This document shows positions 9,181-16,351 of a stretch of 16,897 bases of DNA, in pieces. Position 1 is the stretch's first letter. Each line of letters opens with the position of its first letter. The notes under the pieces are model-generated. The model was not told the origin of the DNA, searched no databases, and was given only the letters and a program-made list of their open reading frames with translations. Source of the DNA: Candidatus Omnitrophota bacterium (lineage in GTDB: Bacteria; Omnitrophota; Koll11; JAHIPI01); contig JAQUMG010000015.1 in the NCBI GenBank assembly GCA_028718265.1, positions 1 through 16,897 of the forward strand. Direction: 5' to 3'. The position numbers were made by a program, and so were the translations under genes.

Positions 9181-10516
9181 CAAAGCAAAGGTCGGTATAA
9201 TAAGTCTGGGGTGCCCGCGCAACATGGTTGACTCCGAAGTACTGCTTGGCGCATTGCATAAATCCGGTTTTCCTGTTGTTGAACTGAGCGAAGCTGACAT
9301 AGGAATAGTTAATACCTGCGCGTTTATCGATGAGGCTAAGCGGGAATCTGTGGATATGATCCTCGGATTGATAAAACTCAAAAATACGGGGAAAATGAAA
9401 TCGGTCGTAGTGGCCGGTTGCCTTCCCCAACGGTACAAAAAAAAGCTCATAAAAGAACTCCCCGAGGTAGATGCCTTCGTAGGTTGCGGCGACATAGAAA
9501 AGATCGTCGGCATATTGGAAAAGATAAATAATAAGGAAGCAGTATATGCAGTATCATCGAGCCCCGCTTTCATTTACAGCCACACCAATCCGCGGTTTCA
9601 GATAACACCGCCGCATTATGCATATGTCAAGATATCCGAAGGCTGCAGGAATAAGTGCAGTTTTTGCGTCATACCGTCAATCAAAGGCAGCTATCGCTCA
9701 AGGCCGGTAGAATCTGTTTTAAAAGAAGTCGAAGATATTTCCGGAAAGGCGCATTTGTCGGAGATAAACTTAATAGGGCAGGATACGACGCTTTACGGTA
9801 CGGATATTTACGGGAAGCCAAAAATCACCGAGCTGCTTAAAAAATTATGTACTTTTCGCGAGTATAAACGATGGATCCGGCTTTTATATACGTACCCTTC
9901 TCATATTGACGATGAACTCATAGACATTTTTGCCGGGGAAAAATCATTGTGCAAATATATGGATCTGCCCGTACAGCACATAAATGATAAGATACTTAAG
10001 CGGATGAACAGGCCCGACACAAAGCGCAATATATTAGCCCTCATAAAGAAAATACGAAAGCGCATCCCCGGAGTCGTACTGCGAAGTTCCGTCATAGTAG
10101 GTTTTCCGGGCGAAACCGACGCTGATTTTAATGAATTAGTCGATTTTATAAAGGAAGTCAAGTTCGAACGGCTGGGTGTTTTTACTTACTCGCAGGAAGA
10201 GGGCACGCCGGCCTGCAATTACAGCGGGCAAATAGAAGAAAAAGTTAAGCTGGGACGCTTTGATACCCTGATGTCGGTACAGAAGGATATAGCGGAAGAG
10301 ATAAATAAGTCATTTCTGGGCAGGACCATCGAAGTTATCGTCGACGAGAAAGATGAAAGCGCGGAAGGCCTGTACATCGGCCGTACCGAAGGAGACGCGC
10401 CCGAAGTCGACGGCGAAGTATTTGTGAAAGGGCAGGATCTTAAGCCCGGCGACTTTGTAAGAGTTAAAATAACCGATACGCTGGAGTACGACCTCGTTGG
10501 TAATGTTGTTAGATAA
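9167..10516 (+). CDS. rimO: Ribosomal protein S12 methylthiotransferase (radical SAM)
   Basis: A 449-residue methylthiotransferase that adds a methylthio group to a conserved aspartate of ribosomal protein S12. The N-terminal MTTase domain begins VGIISLGCPRNMVDSE, with cluster cysteines at 16, 51 and 85. The radical SAM motif is C160-x3-C164-x2-C167 (SEGCRNKCSFCVIPSIKGSYRSR), and the C-terminus is a TRAM-like domain (about 380-449). The EGC-x3-CSFC-x-IP-x-x-KG-x-x-RSR style fits RimO better than the tRNA enzyme MiaB. It begins with TTG inside the preceding gene; GAAGG at 9154-9158 is 8 nt upstream and supports this start. The last two codons, AGA TAA, lie inside the left arm of palindrome E1, so the stop codon seems to come from the element. 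Confidence 0.95.
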   Translation: MSRSNKAKVGIISLGCPRNMVDSEVLLGALHKSGFPVVELSEADIGIVNTCAFIDEAKRESVDMILGLIKLKNTGKMKSVVVAGCLPQRYKKKLIKELPEVDAFVGCGDIEKIVGILEKINNKEAVYAVSSSPAFIYSHTNPRFQITPPHYAYVKISEGCRNKCSFCVIPSIKGSYRSRPVESVLKEVEDISGKAHLSEINLIGQDTTLYGTDIYGKPKITELLKKLCTFREYKRWIRLLYTYPSHIDDELIDIFAGEKSLCKYMDLPVQHINDKILKRMNRPDTKRNILALIKKIRKRIPGVVLRSSVIVGFPGETDADFNELVDFIKEVKFERLGVFTYSQEEGTPACNYSGQIEEKVKLGRFDTLMSVQKDIAEEINKSFLGRTIEVIVDEKDESAEGLYIGRTEGDAPEVDGEVFVKGQDLKPGDFVRVKITDTLEYDLVGNVVR

Positions 10517-10744
10517 TATTGATACTCTCTTCGCGTCTACAAAATTTCTTAACGCTTCTCGCTTCGCCAAAAATCGGGGGCGAAATAACTCGGCTGACGC
10601 TACACCCCAGACAAAAGGTAGTCTGGGTGTGTCCCTTCTGGACTACCGCGTCGCCTCGGACAATTTCGCCCTTTTAGAAACCGATTTTTGTCTAGCGATA
10701 AGCTAAAATTTTGAAGGCCGCTCAGAGGAGTATCAATATTATCT
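10511..10744. repeat. Palindromic element E1 (234 bp, MITE-like or structured RNA)
   Basis: The ends are a perfect 17-bp inverted repeat, AGATAATATTGATACTC at 10511-10527 against 10728-10744. Going inward the arms keep pairing: CAAAATTT 10540-10547 with 10706-10713, CAAAAATCGG 10568-10577 with 10681-10690, and GGGCGAAAT 10578-10586 with 10663-10671, leaving a 9-nt bulge on the right arm at 10672-10680. The centre is a hairpin, ACACCCCAGAC (10602-10612) against GTCTGGGTGT (10621-10630), with loop AAAAGGTA and one bulged C. No open frame inside resembles a protein. The element begins over the rimO stop codon. Size and ends resemble miniature inverted-repeat elements, but I cannot assign it to a named family. 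Confidence 0.8.
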
Positions 10745-10796
10745 TATACGAATATATAACTACGATATTCCGGCAAGCGACCTACAAAATCTAGCC

Positions 10797-10824
10797 TTGA
10801 GCCAGGGAAAAAGCGGTTTATAAA
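10797..10824 (+). promoter_or_regulatory. Candidate sigma70-type promoter inside E2, reading towards uvrA
   Basis: TTGAGC at 10797-10802 and TATAAA at 10819-10824 are 16 nt apart, an acceptable match. If used, transcripts would start near 10831 and carry the GC hairpins and the right arm of E2 in a uvrA leader of about 170 nt. The related position in E1 reads TCTAAA, so the -10 box is not conserved between the copies. No better promoter is visible between rimO and uvrA. Confidence 0.35.
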
Positions 10825-10850
10825 AGGGCGCTTGCTGTCCGCGGAGCGGG

Positions 10851-10889
10851 CCCGCCGAAGGCGGGATGAGGCGGTACGGTAGTGCCGCC
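10851..10889. other. Twin GC-rich hairpins at the core of E2
   Basis: CCCGCC-GAA-GGCGGG (10851-10865) is a perfect 6-bp stem with a three-base loop. GGCGGTAC-GGTA-GTGCCGCC (10870-10889) is an 8-bp stem with one position that pairs as a U-G wobble in RNA. They sit side by side at the tip of the E2 palindrome. The wobble hints at pairing in + strand RNA. Neither is directly followed by a T-run, so they are not classic terminators by themselves. Confidence 0.6.
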
Positions 10890-11000
10890 GAGTTCAAGCG
10901 ACCCCGCTTTTTGCCGCAGCGAAAGGCGTTAAGGATTTTGTCAGGCGCGAGCGGAATATCGTAGTTATATAGACAGATAAAGATGGGAAGTGAGTATCAC

Positions 11001-13787
11001 ATGGAAAAAGAATACATATTCGTAAAAGGCGCGAAGGAGCATAACCTTAAAAACATCGATGCAAGGATACCGCGCAATAAACTTATTGTCGTAACCGGCC
11101 TGAGCGGTTCCGGCAAGTCATCACTTGCTTTCGACACTATCTATGCCGAAGGGCAGCGACGCTATGTCGAAAGCCTTTCAAGTTATGCCCGCCAGTTCCT
11201 CGAGCAGCTCCAGAAGCCCAACGTAGAATACATAGAAGGCCTTTCGCCTGCCATCAGTATCGAACAACGTACCGCCGGTTCAAATCCGCGCTCTACGGTA
11301 GGAACCGCAACAGAGATATTTGACTACCTCAGGCTTCTTTTTGCCAGGATAGGCAAGACTCACTGCTATAAATGCGGCAAAGAGATTACGAAGCAGGATG
11401 CGCAGCAGATCGTGGAGCAGATACTAAAATTAAAACAAGGCAGGAGCATCGCAATTTTAGCTCCGATAATAAAAGGCAAAAAGGGCGAGCATAGAGATAT
11501 TTTCGACGAAATCCAGAAGGAAGGATTTGTACGGGCGCGGGTGGACGGAGAGACGTTGGACCTTGACGAAATAACAAAGCTCAATAAAAATGAAAAACAC
11601 TCCGTAGAAGCCGTTGTCGACCGCATAACCGTCAAAGATGAGGCTAAGAAGCGCCTTACGGATTCCGTAGAGACAGCATTAAAAGTCGGTAATGGTTCTT
11701 TGATAGTTTCCGAAGGTCCGCCCAGGAATGACGTTCTCTTCAGTGAATTATATGCCTGCGTAGAATGCGGTATAAGCTACGAAGAACTCGCTCCGAGAAT
11801 GTTTTCATTTAATTCTCCTTATGGGGCATGTCCGGCTTGCAGCGGATTGGGCAACAAGATGGAAATAGACCCTGATCTTGTAATTCAGGACAAAAAGAAG
11901 CCTCTTATAGACTCAGTGTTGCCGTGGAAACGCGGCGGCCGGGGGATTATACTCTATTACCGACGGCTTCTCCGCTCGGTTGCCGAAGATTACGGCTTTG
12001 ATGTGAATACGCCTTTTAAAGATCTGAAAAGCGAGATAAAGGACATTGTTCTGTATGGAGACGAGGCAAAGGGAGGTTATTTTGAAGGCGTCATAAATAA
12101 TCTGGAGAGACGCTTCAGAGAAACGAAAAGCGAATTTATAAAGACAGAAATAAATAAATTCATGAGCGAGAGCCGATGCCCGAGATGCAATGGCGAACGT
12201 CTTAAGAAAGAAAGTCTGGCGGTGACAGTAGGCGGTAAGAACATAATGGATATTACAAGACTTTCTATTAAAGAGGCGGCAGCGTTCTTCGGAAATATGG
12301 AACTTAGTAAAGAGGATACGCTCATAAGTAAAGAAGCGGTAAAAGAGATAAAGATGCGGCTTAAATTTATGCATGATGTGGGGCTCGATTATCTTACGCT
12401 TGACAGGGTAAGCTCCACGCTTTCGGGCGGGGAAGCGCAAAGGATACGGCTGGCTACACAAATCGGAGCCGGACTCGTCGGGGTTCTCTATATTCTGGAT
12501 GAGCCGAGCATCGGCCTGCACCAGAAGGACAATGCAAAGCTCCTTGACACATTGATAGCACTGCGTGATTTAGGGAATACTCTCATTGTCGTGGAACATG
12601 ACGAGGCAACAATCAGAAAAGCAGATTATATTATTGATTTAGGTCCGGGAGCGGGAGAAGCGGGCGGCGAGATTGTCGCGGCTGGTACGCTTGATGAGAT
12701 ATTAAAAAGTAAAAAATCGCTGACGGCGCAATATCTGAACGGCGAGTTAAAAATAAATATCCCCGGAAAAAGACGGCAGCCGAAAGACGGCAAGGCCATT
12801 ACAATAGTAGGCGCTGCCGAGCACAACCTTAAAGATATAGACGTGAAGATCCCGCTTGGATTACTGGTTTCCGTTACCGGCGTATCCGGCTCAGGCAAGA
12901 GTACGCTTATCGACGAGATATTATACCGTGCCCTGGCGAAGAAATTATATAAAGCAAAAATGAAACCGGGTAAACATAAAGCGATCCTCGGGACTGAAAA
13001 TATCGATAAAGTAATTGTAATAGACCAGTCGCCGATAGGCAGAACTCCGAGGAGTAATCCCGCAACATATACAGGCGCTTATGGGCCCATCCGCGATCTA
13101 TTCTCGAAACTCCCCGAATCCAAAATAAGAGGATATAAACCGGGGAGATTTAGTTTTAACGTGAAGGGCGGGCGATGCGAAGCCTGCGCCGGCGACGGCA
13201 TAAAGAAGATAGAGATGCATTTTCTTCCTGATGTCTACGTGACGTGCGAGGTCTGTAAAGGCCGTCGCTTTAACGAACAGACGCTGGAAGTAAAATATAA
13301 AGGATATTCTATTTCGGACGTGCTCAAGATGAGCGTCGAGCAGGCGCTGGATGTTTTTAAAAACATACCCGCGATACGCAATAAATTGCAGACCCTTCAT
13401 GACGTAGGCCTCGGTTATATAAAGCTGGGACAATCGGCAACTACGCTTTCCGGCGGCGAGGCACAAAGAATAAAACTGTCGTCAGAGCTCTCCAGGCGTG
13501 CAACAGGAAAGACGTTATACATACTGGATGAACCAACGACAGGCCTCCATTTCGCCGATATTGACAGACTTCTCAGTGTCCTTCGGGCACTGGTTGATGC
13601 GGGAAATACTATCGTAGTCATAGAGCACAACCTGGACGTGATAAAAAGTTCTGATTATATTATCGATTTGGGACCCGAAGGCGGTGACCACGGCGGCGAG
13701 CTTGTTGCGCGCGGTACCCCGGAGGAACTTGCCAAGAACCCCCGCTCATATACAGGGCAATATCTAAGAAAAATCTGCTTGAATTGA
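11001..13787 (+). CDS. uvrA: Excinuclease ABC subunit A
   Basis: UvrA is the damage-sensing ATPase of nucleotide excision repair; it loads UvrB at lesions. The product is complete at 928 residues. The first ATP site has Walker A GLSGSGKS (33-40) and signature LSGGE (474-478); the second has GVSGSGKS (627-634) and LSGGE (816-820). Zinc modules are C253-C256-C277-C280 and the classic C726-x2-C729-x19-C749-x2-C752. [20 protein letters not shown] and [12 protein letters not shown] are typical family blocks. I prefer ATG 11001 because it gives [20 protein letters not shown], in register with E. coli UvrA, and GGGAAGTGAG precedes it; an in-frame ATG at 10983 would add six residues. The whole upstream region is palindrome E2, so promoter or leader functions must come from the element or from read-through. 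I saw no convincing LexA box. Confidence 0.97.
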   Translation: MEKEYIFVKGAKEHNLKNIDARIPRNKLIVVTGLSGSGKSSLAFDTIYAEGQRRYVESLSSYARQFLEQLQKPNVEYIEGLSPAISIEQRTAGSNPRSTVGTATEIFDYLRLLFARIGKTHCYKCGKEITKQDAQQIVEQILKLKQGRSIAILAPIIKGKKGEHRDIFDEIQKEGFVRARVDGETLDLDEITKLNKNEKHSVEAVVDRITVKDEAKKRLTDSVETALKVGNGSLIVSEGPPRNDVLFSELYACVECGISYEELAPRMFSFNSPYGACPACSGLGNKMEIDPDLVIQDKKKPLIDSVLPWKRGGRGIILYYRRLLRSVAEDYGFDVNTPFKDLKSEIKDIVLYGDEAKGGYFEGVINNLERRFRETKSEFIKTEINKFMSESRCPRCNGERLKKESLAVTVGGKNIMDITRLSIKEAAAFFGNMELSKEDTLISKEAVKEIKMRLKFMHDVGLDYLTLDRVSSTLSGGEAQRIRLATQIGAGLVGVLYILDEPSIGLHQKDNAKLLDTLIALRDLGNTLIVVEHDEATIRKADYIIDLGPGAGEAGGEIVAAGTLDEILKSKKSLTAQYLNGELKINIPGKRRQPKDGKAITIVGAAEHNLKDIDVKIPLGLLVSVTGVSGSGKSTLIDEILYRALAKKLYKAKMKPGKHKAILGTENIDKVIVIDQSPIGRTPRSNPATYTGAYGPIRDLFSKLPESKIRGYKPGRFSFNVKGGRCEACAGDGIKKIEMHFLPDVYVTCEVCKGRRFNEQTLEVKYKGYSISDVLKMSVEQALDVFKNIPAIRNKLQTLHDVGLGYIKLGQSATTLSGGEAQRIKLSSELSRRATGKTLYILDEPTTGLHFADIDRLLSVLRALVDAGNTIVVIEHNLDVIKSSDYIIDLGPEGGDHGGELVARGTPEELAKNPRSYTGQYLRKICLN

Positions 13788-13807
13788 AAGCTTGTGCATG
13801 GTATAAT
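13779..13807 (+). promoter_or_regulatory. sigma70-type promoter with extended -10 for the TPR gene
   Basis: TTGAAT at 13779-13784 and TATAAT at 13802-13807 are 17 nt apart, and TG at 13799-13800 makes an extended -10 (TGGTATAAT). The -35 box overlaps the last codons of uvrA. Transcription would start near 13814, leaving a leader of about 23 nt with AGGTG at 13828-13832 before the ATG at 13837. It separates the TPR/proton-channel genes from uvrA. Confidence 0.75.
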
Positions 13808-13836
13808 CCGCTCTTGCCATCCCTTATAGGTGCTAA

Positions 13837-16308
13837 ATGCCAATATATAAGATATATAATAATATAATTATACTAATTATTTGTGCTTTCACGATCCTAT
13901 TCGTTGGCACCCCCCAGAACTACGCATATTCGGACGAAAGTAAAGACTTCCTTTTTGCCAAGCAGGCCCTTGAAGATGAGTTTTACGATATAGCCAAAGA
14001 GAGACTCGTCTCCTTTATTACCAGCTATCCCGGCAGCAAAAATATCACCGAAGCGCATCTCTATTTAGGAAGGGCATATTTCAAGCTGAATAAGCTCGAC
14101 AGCGCAAAATATGAGTTCGAGCGTATTGTGGAAAGGCCCGAGAATGTGGTGTTTTCGGATGAGGCTACTTACTGGCTGGCAGAGACGTATTTTGCGCTGG
14201 AGAATTATTCGAAGGCACTCGAGTATTACCAGCGGCTTATCGATGAATATCCCGCGTCAGAATATATCGCTTACGCCTATTATTCCATGGGCTGGTGCCA
14301 CAAGAATGCCGGAGAGAATTCCAGGGCCGTAAACAGCTTTAAGGAGATGGTGAACAGATTTCCCCATGACACTCTGACTCCGAAGGCACAATATCTCGTA
14401 TGCGATATTTTATTCCAAAACGACAAAACGGATGAAGCGAAGAAAGAGATAGAGATATTTGTTACGAATTTTCCGTTTTCAGCTGAACTCGGTAAGGTAT
14501 ATTATCTGAAAGGCGACATTGATTACAAGGCAGAGGCTTACGCCGATGCCGTGCAGGCGTTTGAAAAGGCGCTTGATTACGCAACTGACGCGGATTGGCG
14601 CAGCTATGCGGAATGCAAACTAGCTTTGTCTTATTTGAAATCAAATAATGCAGCCGAAGCGTTGGTGTATTTCGATAAATGTATCGCGGCGGGCGGCAAC
14701 GAAAAATTAACGGCGACGGCCGCATTCGGAAAGGCAAAAGCGCTCGATGCCCTGGGCAGAAACGAAGAAGCGCTTGCCGGATACGACAAAGTAATTGATA
14801 ATTACCGTACCTCCGAATGGTGCGATGACGCAAGATTATGGAAGGCAGAAATACTCGTCAGGCTTAATAAACTTGACAAGGCAGAAGCGCTGTACAGAGA
14901 ATCCATAAACGCATTGTCGGACAGCGGGCTTCTCGGTGAAATGAGGTACAATCTCGGCTGGGTCTACATAAAAGAAAAGAAATATGACGACGCATTAAAA
15001 ATCTTCAAAGAACTTGCGCGAAGAGCCGATGATGATACGCTGAGGATAAGCGCTCTATTGAGACTCGGCGATATCTATTACGGCCAGAGAAATTACGAAG
15101 ATGCGCTCAGTGCTTATGACGTAATTTTGGAAAAATACGCCGACAGTTTATATGCCGATTACGCACAGTACCAGATAGGCGACGTATTTTATGCTCAGGA
15201 AAAATACGATTCCGCAATACTTTCTTTCCAGTCATTACTGATAAATTATCCCTTCAGCAAGATACGCGATAAGGCGAAATTCCAAATGGCGATGTCATTT
15301 TTCAGAAAAGGCGATTACGCCGCTGCGGCGAAAAATTTCACCGATTTTATAAAGGAATTCTCCGGAAGCGACAAGAAGGAAGAAGCACTTTTCTACATAG
15401 GGAGTTCCTTCTACAATTCTGCACGCTACAACGACGCGCTTACTTATTTCCGGCAATTGCTAAAAGAAGGCAAGAATACCGAGCTCGTAAAGATTGCAAT
15501 GTACGAAATAGGATGGTGCTATTATCAGCAGGGCAACATGAAGGAAGCCACCAACGAGTTTATGCGCTTCCTTAAAATTTATCCGAATACGGAACTCAGC
15601 GCGCAGATATTGTTCTGGTTCGGCGAGCATTATTACAATGCGGGTGATTACGCAAAAGCGCGAGCGTATTTCAACAAAGTCGAAGCCGATTTCCCATACA
15701 GCAAGATAGCCGCTGACGCGAGCTATTGGTGTGCCAGCGCTCTTTATAAAAAAGGCGAAAGGAATGCTGCGCTTAAGCAGTTAAGCGAAATATCGTTGAG
15801 GTATCCGGAAAGCGGCCTGGCGCCTAAATCGCTTTTAAAGATGGGCGAAATATTAATAGAGGCCGGCGATATAAATGCGGGACTGGGTAAGTTCGAAGAG
15901 CTGGTTTATAGCCATCCTAAGAGCGAGCTGGCAAAAGTAGCGCACAAGGAGGCCGGCGAAGCACTTGAGAATATGCGCTCGTATAACCTTGCCGTGGCAC
16001 ATTTTAAGAAGGCGCTTACGGAAGAAGACAGTGAAACAAATGCTGAGATTCAGTATCATATAGCGCAATGCATTGAAGAAAGCGGAGACATGAAAGCAGC
16101 GATTGAAGAGTATCTCAAAGTTTCCTATTTTTATCCGTCAGCGAAATTTTGGGGAATAAAGTCGGAATTCAGGTGCGCCCAGATATTCGAGAAGAATAAC
16201 GAAGCCGGAAAGGCAAAAAAGATCTATGAGCGCCTTGTTAGCGAACCTGTTGAAGAGGGGAGATATGCGAAGGAGAGGCTCGCGTGGTTAAAGGGGCAGG
16301 GCCGCTAG
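13837..16308 (+). CDS. Secreted protein built of about twenty TPR repeats
   Basis: An 823-residue product. The N-terminus has a hydrophobic export signal (about residues 8-25, NNIIILIICAFTILFVG) followed by QNYAYSDE. No lipobox cysteine is evident, so periplasmic or signal-anchored location is expected rather than a lipoprotein. The rest is nearly all TPR-like helical pairs of about 34-38 residues with the signature Y..A...Y..I...YP.S..A..A.Y.IG..YY..G.Y..A, giving roughly twenty units from residue 36 to the end. Such solenoids are protein-docking scaffolds; the closest functional analogies are CpoB/YbgF and BamD-like factors, but this protein is much longer and I do not assign it to either. 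Its own promoter overlaps uvrA, and it lies 43 nt before an ExbB/TolQ-type gene. A role in envelope energisation or outer-membrane maintenance is inference from that neighbour. Confidence 0.88.
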   Translation: MPIYKIYNNIIILIICAFTILFVGTPQNYAYSDESKDFLFAKQALEDEFYDIAKERLVSFITSYPGSKNITEAHLYLGRAYFKLNKLDSAKYEFERIVERPENVVFSDEATYWLAETYFALENYSKALEYYQRLIDEYPASEYIAYAYYSMGWCHKNAGENSRAVNSFKEMVNRFPHDTLTPKAQYLVCDILFQNDKTDEAKKEIEIFVTNFPFSAELGKVYYLKGDIDYKAEAYADAVQAFEKALDYATDADWRSYAECKLALSYLKSNNAAEALVYFDKCIAAGGNEKLTATAAFGKAKALDALGRNEEALAGYDKVIDNYRTSEWCDDARLWKAEILVRLNKLDKAEALYRESINALSDSGLLGEMRYNLGWVYIKEKKYDDALKIFKELARRADDDTLRISALLRLGDIYYGQRNYEDALSAYDVILEKYADSLYADYAQYQIGDVFYAQEKYDSAILSFQSLLINYPFSKIRDKAKFQMAMSFFRKGDYAAAAKNFTDFIKEFSGSDKKEEALFYIGSSFYNSARYNDALTYFRQLLKEGKNTELVKIAMYEIGWCYYQQGNMKEATNEFMRFLKIYPNTELSAQILFWFGEHYYNAGDYAKARAYFNKVEADFPYSKIAADASYWCASALYKKGERNAALKQLSEISLRYPESGLAPKSLLKMGEILIEAGDINAGLGKFEELVYSHPKSELAKVAHKEAGEALENMRSYNLAVAHFKKALTEEDSETNAEIQYHIAQCIEESGDMKAAIEEYLKVSYFYPSAKFWGIKSEFRCAQIFEKNNEAGKAKKIYERLVSEPVEEGRYAKERLAWLKGQGR

Positions 16309-16337
16309 CCAGTTCATTGTAGTCTAAACTTAAGAAC

Positions 16338-16343
16338 GGAGGG
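16338..16343 (+). promoter_or_regulatory. ribosome binding site of the ExbB/TolQ-family gene
   Basis: GGAGGG ends 8 nt before the ATG at 16352 and fixes that start over the in-frame ATG three codons further on. Confidence 0.75.
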
Positions 16344-16351
16344 TAAAATAA

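Larger units (their letters stand above)
10753..10971. repeat. Palindromic element E2 (219 bp), inverted relative of E1
   Basis: The ends are a perfect 20-bp inverted repeat, 10753-10772 (TATATAACTACGATATTCCG) against 10952-10971. Inner pairing continues with ACAAAATC 10784-10791/10934-10941, AAAAAGCGG 10808-10816/10904-10912 and CGCTTG 10829-10834/10895-10900. These enclose two compact GC hairpins, so the fold is a branched junction rather than a simple stem. Comparing E2 with the reverse complement of E1 shows shared blocks: CTTAACGC, ACAAAAT, AACTCGGC and a 17-nt block (10814-10830) matching the complement of 10667-10683 with one mismatch. E2 is therefore a diverged copy of E1 in opposite orientation, 8 nt away. 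Its right end stops 29 nt before the preferred uvrA start. Confidence 0.8.

Noticed and set aside
10497..10706. A 69-codon open frame across the rimO end and palindrome E1
   Set aside because: It starts inside rimO in another frame, runs through both arms of the inverted repeat, has no ribosome binding site and resembles no protein family.
10508..10750. TA target-site duplication flanking E1
   Set aside because: TA occurs at 10510-10511 and 10745-10746, but not at matching distances from the two repeat ends, so no clean duplication can be shown; E2 also lacks one.
10711..10750. Promoter formed by TTGAAG (10711) and AT-rich hexamers at the right end of E1
   Set aside because: The good -10-like hexamers are 20 or more nt away, and at 17 nt the hexamer is CAATAT; too weak to call.
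13784..13807. TTGAAA (13784-13789) as -35 box for TATAAT at 13802
   Set aside because: The spacer would be only 12 nt; TTGAAT at 13779 gives the correct 17 nt and is preferred.
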